DNA of 64,000 bases. Origin: Berryella intestinalis. GTDB taxonomy: Bacteria > Actinomycetota > Coriobacteriia > Coriobacteriales > Eggerthellaceae. Positions 58,167-64,000 of the stretch are shown in pieces; positions within the stretch are counted from its first letter, which is position 1; every line of letters begins with the position of its first letter. A program made the position numbers and the translations under genes. Below the pieces are notes generated by a model. The model saw nothing but the letters and a program-made list of their open reading frames with translations. It was not told the origin of the DNA and made no database searches. Location of the stretch: the NCBI RefSeq assembly GCF_000814825.1, contig NZ_CP009302.1:1674001-1738000 (forward strand), in the 5' to 3' direction.

Positions 58167-59312
58167 CTATCGGCGGCGCTTCAGAGCGAATCCGAAGGCG
58201 CCCGCGGCGGCAGCGCCGGCCACAGCAGCAGTGGCGGCGGCGAACAGGGACGCATCGCCGGTCTGCGGCATCACCGTTTTCTTAACGGCGCCGTTGGTTG
58301 CGCTCATGACGGGAGCCACGACCCTCTTGGACCCGACTTGGTTGTCGGAGGTCTTCTGAGCCTCATTGACCATAGACTCGGTCTTGGGTTCGGTCTTGGG
58401 TTCGGTCTTGGGTTCGGTCTTGGGTTCGGTCTTGGGTTCGGTCTTGGGTTCGGTCTTGGGTTCGGTCGGGGCAGCCGGGCCGTCAATGGGCTTGGAGGGA
58501 GCGCCGGGGTTGTCGATGGGCTTGGCCGGATCGGAGGGCTTCTCGGCGGCCTTCTCCTTCACCGTGATGGGCACCTCGACGACATCCATGGAATTGTCGG
58601 CGTAGCGAACGACCGCCTTTTTGGTGAAGCTGCCGGGCTTGGAGGTGTCGACGGCTTTACCGTCCTCCCAAGAAACGACAGCGCCCTCGTACTTGTCGAG
58701 GTCGACGATGCCCATCTCCGGTTTCACGTCACCGCCCTGCTCGACCTCGATCGGCTGGGGCTGCGGGTCGTAGATGCGGGTGTAGGCGGGAAGGAGGGTC
58801 AGCTTGAGGTTCGATATGCCGAATCCGAGATCGCCGGTGTTGTTCATGGTCACGGTATCGGTTCCCGTAAGCTGGGTGTCCGCGGAACCGGCCGCAAGCA
58901 TCGACCCGCGGTACTCGGTGGAGCCGATCTGCACAGTGATCTTGTAGCGGCCGGCGGGAACGTCCTGAACGCGCTGCGTCTTTGCATCCAGGGTAGCGAG
59001 TTTGTAGGTCTTACCGTCCTCGAGGTTCTTCAGCGTGATGCTCACCTTCTGGTTCACATCCATCGAAACGGGCTGGTTCGTCAGCCCATCATACAGGGTA
59101 ACCGCGAGCCACTGGGGCTGTTGAGCACCTGCGGGATTAGCCGAAGGCGCGGATGCGGCAGGGCTGGAAGCAGCCGGGGCGGGAGCCGTCTGGGCGAACG
59201 CGGGAAGGGGCGCCAACGCGGCGGTGACCGCAAGGCTGAGAGAGACGGCGCAGGCAGCGCGGGCACCGCGGCTCGCAGCAAGGTTCTTAAGATCGGGGCG
59301 GTTCAATGTCAT
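58167..59312 (-). CDS. Surface protein with Rib-like domain, EPKT repeats and MPQTG sorting signal
   Basis: This 381-residue protein has a signal peptide (about 15-40, cleavage near PAFAQ) and an Ala/Pro/Ser linker. A beta-rich region (about 67-190) and a Rib-type module (about 200-250, KYEGAVVSWEDGKAVDTSKP) follow. A Pro-rich stretch contains seven TEPK repeats. The C-terminus is MPQTGD, a hydrophobic helix and KRRR. MPxTG is an accepted variant of the LPxTG sortase motif. The 5' end fits an ATG at 59312 with AGGAAGGAG. Confidence 0.82.
   Translation of the reverse strand: MTLNRPDLKNLAASRGARAACAVSLSLAVTAALAPLPAFAQTAPAPAASSPAASAPSANPAGAQQPQWLAVTLYDGLTNQPVSMDVNQKVSITLKNLEDGKTYKLATLDAKTQRVQDVPAGRYKITVQIGSTEYRGSMLAAGSADTQLTGTDTVTMNNTGDLGFGISNLKLTLLPAYTRIYDPQPQPIEVEQGGDVKPEMGIVDLDKYEGAVVSWEDGKAVDTSKPGSFTKKAVVRYADNSMDVVEVPITVKEKAAEKPSDPAKPIDNPGAPSKPIDGPAAPTEPKTEPKTEPKTEPKTEPKTEPKTEPKTESMVNEAQKTSDNQVGSKRVVAPVMSATNGAVKKTVMPQTGDASLFAAATAAVAGAAAAGAFGFALKRRR
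58381..58464. repeat. 12-bp tandem repeat (7 copies)
   Basis: GTCTTGGGTTCG is repeated seven times without a mismatch, encoding TEPK units on the minus strand. Copy-number changes keep the frame, so length variation between strains is expected. Confidence 0.95.
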
Positions 59313-59456
59313 CTCCTTCCTGGGAATGGAAGGCCACAGTTTATCAAATTAATACGACGCAGATGATCAACGTAGACTGTTTTACTGATCATCACATCGG
59401 ATTGCCAAAAACCTTAAGCGAACCTTTTTTCGACGTACCAGCCAAAACAGTCAACG

Positions 59457-59489
59457 AAAAGGCCCGACCGCCTATCGGGCGATCGGGCC
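59457..59489 (-). terminator. Intrinsic terminator of purB
   Basis: On the minus strand GGCCCGA and TCGGGCC form a 7-bp stem, with GC pairing possible inside the 15-base loop. TTTTCGTT follows. It lies 35 bases after the purB stop. Confidence 0.75.
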
Positions 59490-59523
59490 GTGCATCCCAT
59501 CCTATGCCGCGCCTCGCGCTCCG

Positions 59524-60873
59524 CTACGCCTCGAAGCTCAGTTCGCGCAAGCGGGCGAATATCACATCCTTGCGCATGAGGAACGCCCGGGGATCGAAGA
59601 TGGCGTCGAGCTGCTCGGCCGTGAGGCGCGCATCGGGATCGGCCTCGAGGCGCTCGCGATACGTAGGACCGTCCACCGCGTTTTGGATGTCCTCCCACAC
59701 CGCCATGGCGTTGCGCTGGACGATAACGTAGGCGTCCTCGCGCGTGATGCCCGTCTGCACCAGGGCCAACAGCACCTTCGACGAGAATATCAGCCCGCGG
59801 GTGCGCCATAGGTTGTGCTCCATCTTGGCGGGATACGTGAACAGGCCGTCCAAAAGGGGCTGCATCTTGCCGAACATGTAGTCGAGTGCGATGAAGCTGT
59901 CGGCCAGCGCCACGCGCTCGGCGCCCGAATGGCTGATGTCGCGTTCGTACCACAAGGCGACGTTGTCGAGAGCAACCTGGGCGTTCGCCTTCACGATGCG
60001 CGAAAGGCCGCACACGCGCTCGACCGTGATGGGGTTTCGCTTGTGCGGCATGGCAGACGAGCCTTTCTGGCCCTTCTTGAACGGCTCCTCGGCCTCGATC
60101 ACGTCGGACTGCTGCAGAAGGCGGATCTGCGTGGCTATCGCCTCCAGCTCGGAGGCCACCACGGCCAGGGAGCACATCGTCTGCGCATGACGGTCACGTG
60201 CGATGACCTGGGTTGACAGGGGGTCGGGGGTCAACCCCAGCTTTTCGCACACGTAGTGCTCGACGAACGGATCGATGTTTGAATACGATCCCACCGCGCC
60301 CGAAATGGCGCCGGAGGCCACCATCGCGCGGGCCTGCAGCATGCGCTCTTCGGCGCGCTTGAGCATCCACGCCCAGCTTCCGAACTTCATGCCGAAGGTC
60401 ATCGGCTCCGCATGGATGCCGTGGGTGCGCCCGACGCACAACGTGTCCTCGAATTCGAACGCCCGACGGCGGCAGGTCTCGCCCAGCTGGCGGATGTCGG
60501 CGAGGATGATGTCGCACGCCTGCACGATCTGGTAGCACAGAGCGGTGTCCCCCAGATCCGACGAGGTCATGCCGTAGTGCACCCAGCGGCTGGGCGGCTC
60601 GGAGCCCTCGGGGATGTCCGCATCGATGTATTCGGCCATGTTGGTGAGAAACGCGATGACGTCGTGGTTCGTGGTTTTCTCGATCTCGTCGACGCGCTCG
60701 ACCGTGAAATCGGCGTGCTCGCGGATCCAAGCGGCCTCTTCCTTCGTGATCCCCGCCGCTCCCAGCTCGGCCTGCGCTTCGCACGCCAGGATCTCGATCT
60801 CCTTCCAGATCTCGAACTTGTTCTGGGTTTCCCAGATGGCCCCCATCTCGGGGCGGGTGTAACGGCCGATCAT
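59524..60873 (-). CDS. purB: Adenylosuccinate lyase
   Basis: This 449-residue enzyme of the fumarase/aspartase superfamily catalyses two steps of purine synthesis: SAICAR to AICAR, and adenylosuccinate to AMP. The superfamily signature is GSSAMPHKRNPI. GRTHGIHAEPMTFG and MTSSDLGDTALCYQ are also conserved. The ATG at 60873 (MIGRYTRPEM) is preceded by AGGAAGGA and matches the usual N-terminus. Confidence 0.96.
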   Translation of the reverse strand: MIGRYTRPEMGAIWETQNKFEIWKEIEILACEAQAELGAAGITKEEAAWIREHADFTVERVDEIEKTTNHDVIAFLTNMAEYIDADIPEGSEPPSRWVHYGMTSSDLGDTALCYQIVQACDIILADIRQLGETCRRRAFEFEDTLCVGRTHGIHAEPMTFGMKFGSWAWMLKRAEERMLQARAMVASGAISGAVGSYSNIDPFVEHYVCEKLGLTPDPLSTQVIARDRHAQTMCSLAVVASELEAIATQIRLLQQSDVIEAEEPFKKGQKGSSAMPHKRNPITVERVCGLSRIVKANAQVALDNVALWYERDISHSGAERVALADSFIALDYMFGKMQPLLDGLFTYPAKMEHNLWRTRGLIFSSKVLLALVQTGITREDAYVIVQRNAMAVWEDIQNAVDGPTYRERLEADPDARLTAEQLDAIFDPRAFLMRKDVIFARLRELSFEA

Positions 60874-60990
60874 GCTGTTCCTTCCTATCGAATCCGCCTC
60901 GGCGGCTTGAAAACACGGTTTCTTAAGGTGCGGGGCGCCGGGACCCCGAAGCGCCCGCAAAGGCGCTCGGACCTGGGCGCATCCGGGGGG

Positions 60991-61662
60991 CTACAAGCTT
61001 CTCAGCATATCGCGAACATCGTCGACGGCCTCCTGATCGGCTATGACGATCGCCCGATCGCCGGGATGCACCACCGTCTCGGGGCCGACCACCTCGATGC
61101 GGTCGGACAGCGCGACGGCCGCGATGATGCTTCCCTCCGGCATGTCCAGATCGGCCACCAGCACGCCTTCTTCCTCGGCGTGGTTACGGAAGCGCGGGAC
61201 GACGATCTCGGTGAGCAGCACGTTGCTGTGCGTAAGCGACGTGATGGTGCTCATCGAACCCAGCAGGGTTTCCTCTTCGATGAGGTTCGCGATGAGCTGG
61301 GTGGACGATACGCTCTCTATCCCCAGCGTGCGGAAGATGCGCTGGTTTTTCGGGGCGTTCACGCGTGCGACGGCGCGCGGCACGTTGAACACGCGCTGGG
61401 CGATCTCGCACGCGACCAGGTTGTTGTCATCTTGGCCGGTGGTGGCGACGAACACGTCGGCGCGGCGGATACCCGCGTCCTCCTGGCTTTTCGAGTCGCA
61501 CCCGTCGCCGACGATGACGAGGTAGCGACCCGAAAGCAGCATGGACAGACGGTCGGCCACATCGGCGTCGCGCTCGATGATGGTGACCTCGTTGCCGCTG
61601 GCAAGCAGCACGGTGGCGAGGTATTCGCCCACCTTGCCGCCGCCCGAGATTACTACGCGCAT
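60991..61662 (-). CDS. TrkA-family potassium uptake regulator (second of pair)
   Basis: This 223-residue cytoplasmic protein has an RCK N domain with the nucleotide-binding motif VVISGGGKVGEYLA and the following acidic IIERDAD. A TrkA_C domain ends the protein (VVPRFRNHAEEEGVLVADLD ... AIVIADQEAVDDVRDML). It lies nine bases after the other TrkA gene. Such pairs gate a Trk/Ktr membrane subunit that is not in the window. Confidence 0.9.
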   Translation of the reverse strand: MRVVISGGGKVGEYLATVLLASGNEVTIIERDADVADRLSMLLSGRYLVIVGDGCDSKSQEDAGIRRADVFVATTGQDDNNLVACEIAQRVFNVPRAVARVNAPKNQRIFRTLGIESVSSTQLIANLIEEETLLGSMSTITSLTHSNVLLTEIVVPRFRNHAEEEGVLVADLDMPEGSIIAAVALSDRIEVVGPETVVHPGDRAIVIADQEAVDDVRDMLRSL

Positions 61663-61671
61663 GGCCTCCCC

Positions 61672-62331
61672 CTACCCCTGTATGTACACGGAGAACTGAT
61701 CGATGAGCTCGTGGCGAACGCATGCCAGCACGGTATCGCCGTGGTAGAGCACCGAATCGCCCGTCGGGATAGACGAGGCCGACCCGTCGGCGCGCTCGAA
61801 GGCCACGATGCGGATATCGTGCACGCGTTCCATCTCGGAAACGCGGATGGTCTTGCGGTCGAGGTGCTTGAGGTTCAGCGAGAAGCGCAGAACCTCGTAT
61901 TCCCCGAACGTGTCGAGGTGGGCGCCGTGTCCCGATACGGTTTTGCCGAACACTTCCTCGGCCACCAGCGACGTGCCGCACACGTAGTCGATTCCCAGCT
62001 GCATGTAGGCTCGCTCGTGGTCGGAGTTGTACAGGCGCGCGATGACGTGGGGCACTCCGTACAGGTGGGTGGCCACCTCGGTGACCATGAGGTTGGCGGT
62101 GTCTGACTGGGTGACCGCCGCAAGGACGTCGCAGTCCTCGATTCCTGCTTTCACCAGGGTGTCCTCGTCGAAGCCGATACCTTGGACGGTCGACCCGTTG
62201 AAGTTACGCCCCAGGTTGGCGAACGCCTCGGCGTTCTTGTCGATGACGCACACGTTGCTCCCGTTGTCGGAAAGCATGTTGGCGAGCTGCGAGCCCACGC
62301 GTCCGCAGCCGACCACGATGATGTTGCTCAT
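61672..62331 (-). CDS. TrkA-family potassium uptake regulator (first of pair)
   Basis: This 219-residue RCK protein has IIVVGCGRVGSQLANMLSDN at the N-terminus with VCVIDKN (NAD/ADP-binding Rossmann motif). GIGFDEDTLVKAGI follows, and a TrkA_C domain ends ...SVLYHGDTVLACVRHELIDQF. It is homologous to, but clearly diverged from, its partner gene, with which it forms an operon. Confidence 0.9.
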   Translation of the reverse strand: MSNIIVVGCGRVGSQLANMLSDNGSNVCVIDKNAEAFANLGRNFNGSTVQGIGFDEDTLVKAGIEDCDVLAAVTQSDTANLMVTEVATHLYGVPHVIARLYNSDHERAYMQLGIDYVCGTSLVAEEVFGKTVSGHGAHLDTFGEYEVLRFSLNLKHLDRKTIRVSEMERVHDIRIVAFERADGSASSIPTGDSVLYHGDTVLACVRHELIDQFSVYIQG

Positions 62332-62362
62332 GCGAGCCCTTTCGAGATGAGAGAACGAAACA

Positions 62363-62384
62363 GACCCGAGCGATCGCTCGGGTC
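62363..62384 (-). terminator. Perfect hairpin upstream of the trkA pair
   Basis: GACCCGAGC-GATC-GCTCGGGTC is a perfect 9-bp stem with a 4-base loop. It follows the stop of the wall-hydrolase-like gene by about 45 bases, with a weak TGTTTCG tail, so it is most likely that gene's terminator. Confidence 0.55.
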
Positions 62385-62429
62385 CATTGTCTCATATCGG
62401 ATTACCTTGTCGGCTGCGGTCTGAAAAGC

Positions 62430-63218
62430 CTAGATGCTCTTCATCGACGCCAGGGTGCTGGCATACCAGTGGTCGGTGTTAGGCGGGCAGTACTTGGCGG
62501 CGGCACCCTTGGAAAGCGTGTAGCCGTAGCCCTTGGCCAACCCGGCAACATGGGCCTTCACCGACTCGTCAAAGCTATCCCAGCTCGATGCGCCCCAGCC
62601 CCAGGCGTTGTAGGGCAGGAAGCAGATCGCGCCGCGCGAGCTCTCGGTTTTCGAGATGGCGGGCGACCAGCGCGGGTCGATCCCGTTGTCCCAGGCGGCC
62701 TCTGCGAAGTTCTCGCCCTGGCCGGCCAGCGGGGATCCCGCCAAGAAGGCGTCGATGCGCTCGGACCATTCCTCCACGAACGCGTCGTGGCCCACCGTCC
62801 AGTCCACCTCGGACAGACCGGCGGATGCCCCGGTGGATCCCTGGGCAGACATCGCGTTGCGCGCCCGGTTCAGCCCGGCGGCGTCCTCGGCGGCCTTCGC
62901 CTGGCGCTCGGCCTCGGCGGCGGCGTTCTCCTCTTCCTCGATGGCGGAAACGCCGGCGGCGATATTGCGCGGAGACGATTGGGAAAGCGTGGAGGCCCCG
63001 TACGAAGCGTCGGCGGCCTCTGCCGCGAAAGCGCCCGAAGGAGCGGGGGAAGCGGAGCTCAGCGCGGCCATCTCGATGCCGAACCGATCCGCTTGCGTAC
63101 TTCCGCTGTTAGCGGATGCAACGTTAAGGCCGATCACCCCTACAAGGGCGACGGCAGCGACTGCGCCGGCGATAGAGCCTGCCGCAACGCGCTTCCGTTG
63201 CTTGGTCGTTGAAGCCAT
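62430..63218 (-). CDS. Secreted lysozyme/transglycosylase-like protein
   Basis: From ATG 63218 (AGAGGA ten bases before) this gene encodes 262 residues. A signal anchor (about 14-35, SIAGAVAAVALVGVIGLNVA) and a low-complexity, partly coiled Ala/Glu/Gln linker (about 85-125) come first. The C-terminal domain holds GIDPRWSPAISKTESSRG, AWGWGASSWDSFDESV and LAKGYG, which resemble the lysozyme-like fold of glucosaminidase/transglycosylase-type wall hydrolases, with Glu in SKTESS as the likely catalytic acid. The exact family is uncertain. A long 5' leader precedes it. Confidence 0.7.
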   Translation of the reverse strand: MASTTKQRKRVAAGSIAGAVAAVALVGVIGLNVASANSGSTQADRFGIEMAALSSASPAPSGAFAAEAADASYGASTLSQSSPRNIAAGVSAIEEEENAAAEAERQAKAAEDAAGLNRARNAMSAQGSTGASAGLSEVDWTVGHDAFVEEWSERIDAFLAGSPLAGQGENFAEAAWDNGIDPRWSPAISKTESSRGAICFLPYNAWGWGASSWDSFDESVKAHVAGLAKGYGYTLSKGAAAKYCPPNTDHWYASTLASMKSI

Positions 63219-63356
63219 TAGGCGTTGTTCCTCTCTGTATGCAAACGCTCCAGCGCACAAAGCCATCCCGCCGCGAGTCGCGGAGTCAGCTGATGGTCTG
63301 TTTGGAGGATGATCCAGCTGAGTGCGCATCTGAAACGATTGCGTATGCAGAGCGGT

Positions 63357-63385
63357 ATTTTACCGTAGATGGGTTGCCCGGCCAA
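63357..63385 (-). promoter_or_regulatory. Promoter of the secreted wall-hydrolase-like gene
   Basis: On the minus strand TTGGCC (63385-63380) and TAAAAT (63362-63357) are separated by 17 bases, a good sigma-A-type promoter. It implies a 5' untranslated leader of about 130 bases. Within the leader, AGCTG inverted repeats (CAGCTGATGGT...CCAGCTG, near 63292-63320) may fold. Confidence 0.55.
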
Positions 63386-63432
63386 CAATCCGAGCGCCGC
63401 CTCTCCATAAACCCTGCGGATTCTGTTCGATG

Positions 63433-63990
63433 TTAGAAGAGCCACACCGAACCGTCGGAATTGACTGCGACCACGCCGCCGCCGATGTGCGAGAAGTCGA
63501 TGCATTCCAGGCTGCCCGGCACCGCGAAGAAGAGCACGCCGGCGATCACGAAGACACCGTGGAGGGCCACACCGGCCAGCATAAGCGGGGTCGACTGCCG
63601 CCGATATCCCAGTCCGAACAGGCAAAACGCCGCGATGACCACCGGCCAAAGCGCGATGATGTCGTTAAGCCACGTGATAAGCGACAGCATGCCCAGCGTC
63701 GTGGGCGTGAGGCCGCCGCCCAGCAGGACCATCGAAACGCCGAACAGATGCATTGCCGAGCGGTTCGCAAAGTCGCGCAGCGGCAAGATGATGAGCACCA
63801 CGCCGAACGCGATCAGCAGAAGGGGCCAGAACTGCCACCATTCGGCCCCCGGGAAAAACGGCATGCCCAAAGACACCACGACCGCGAACATGGCCAGAAG
63901 CCCGATCGCGATGCCCACGCGCGCCACCGTGGGCAGCGAGCGGCGGTCGCGACCGAACAGGTCGTCGTCGGGGGATCGCGGGCGAAACAC
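63433..63990 (-). CDS. Unknown membrane protein, possibly continuing past the window edge
   Basis: This is a 185-residue protein from ATG 63990. Five or six hydrophobic segments run from about residue 25 to 165, after a charged N-terminus (MFRPRSPDDDLFGRDRRS). I do not recognise a specific family. The frame is open to the window end and the bases before the ATG (GTGGGGGG) place a G-rich tract too close to be a normal ribosome-binding site. The gene may therefore start further upstream, outside the window. Confidence 0.65.
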   Translation of the reverse strand: MFRPRSPDDDLFGRDRRSLPTVARVGIAIGLLAMFAVVVSLGMPFFPGAEWWQFWPLLLIAFGVVLIILPLRDFANRSAMHLFGVSMVLLGGGLTPTTLGMLSLITWLNDIIALWPVVIAAFCLFGLGYRRQSTPLMLAGVALHGVFVIAGVLFFAVPGSLECIDFSHIGGGVVAVNSDGSVWLF

Positions 63991-64000
63991 ATCCCCCCAC

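Noticed and set aside
58381-58464. Possible CRISPR array
   Set aside because: The 12-bp units are contiguous with no spacers and encode a TEPK repeat inside a surface protein.
60412-62106. Plus-strand open frame opposite purB and the trkA genes
   Set aside because: It runs across three real genes and their spacers on the other strand, which is not how a real gene would behave here.
63219-63432. c-di-AMP (ydaO) riboswitch upstream of the secreted wall-hydrolase-like gene
   Set aside because: The conserved core sequences of that aptamer could not be matched by eye, so it is reported only as a long leader.

Overview
The window looks like a chromosomal segment of a high-GC, Gram-positive, anaerobic actinobacterium of the class Coriobacteriia, most likely family Eggerthellaceae (Eggerthella, Gordonibacter or Adlercreutzia relatives). 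The reasons are uniformly high-GC housekeeping genes, two LuxR-type regulators with a large multi-membrane-spanning N-terminal half, a Tat-exported flavoprotein reductase paired with a membrane multiheme cytochrome, sortase-anchored surface proteins, a dlt operon and a secretin-less Tad pilus operon. This placement rests on recognised gene families, not on any search. No rRNA, CRISPR array, prophage or complete insertion sequence was seen.

Layout. 1-4.5 kb: a peptidoglycan-binding protein cut by the window edge, a polyprenyl synthetase, tRNA-Leu(UAA), a Ppx/GppA phosphatase, an FtsB/DivIC-like division protein and a DtxR-family metalloregulator. 4.6-8.7 kb: an iron locus with a strong promoter overlapped by a DtxR-like palindrome, a short structured transcript ending in a terminator (candidate small RNA), a Cys-rich FeoB-associated protein, feoB and two feoA genes. 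9.1-11.3 kb: thrC and a ModE-type regulator. 11.3-21.8 kb: one compact minus-strand Tad pilus operon of about 14 genes, mostly joined by ATGA-type overlaps (cpaB, tadZ, tadA, tadB, tadC, flp, several pseudopilins, a zinc-ribbon protein, a DUF192 protein, prepilin peptidase). 22.1-27.7 kb: tRNA-Val(UAC), a SanA-like protein, the first membrane LuxR regulator, tatA and leuS.

28-34.6 kb: an OmpR-type two-component system divergent from a dltABCD operon that ends with a small dltX-like gene. Tandem CTTAAAGT repeats at the dlt promoter suggest direct control by the neighbouring regulator. 34.7-39.4 kb: the second membrane LuxR regulator, then a cytochrome plus Tat-flavoprotein operon preceded by a 19-bp palindrome, and an unknown membrane protein. 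39.6-50.4 kb: molbindin, an acyl-CoA synthetase, a CPA2-type antiporter, a TlpA/CcdA thiol-redox pair, an alanine/sodium symporter, a GNAT acetyltransferase, a GH25 lysozyme, then queF-queC and a queuosine-precursor transporter behind a preQ1 riboswitch. 50.5-64 kb: an LPATG surface protein of mosaic composition, purC, a second two-component system, a Tat-signal protein of unknown function, an MPQTG surface protein with a 12-bp tandem repeat, purB, two TrkA-type potassium regulators, a secreted wall-hydrolase-like protein and a membrane protein at the right edge.

The strongest leads are the metal-regulated small-RNA candidate beside the dtxR-type gene, the dlt operon with terminal dltX and its likely two-component control, and the cytochrome/flavoprotein reductase module with its palindromic operator and atypical heme motifs.
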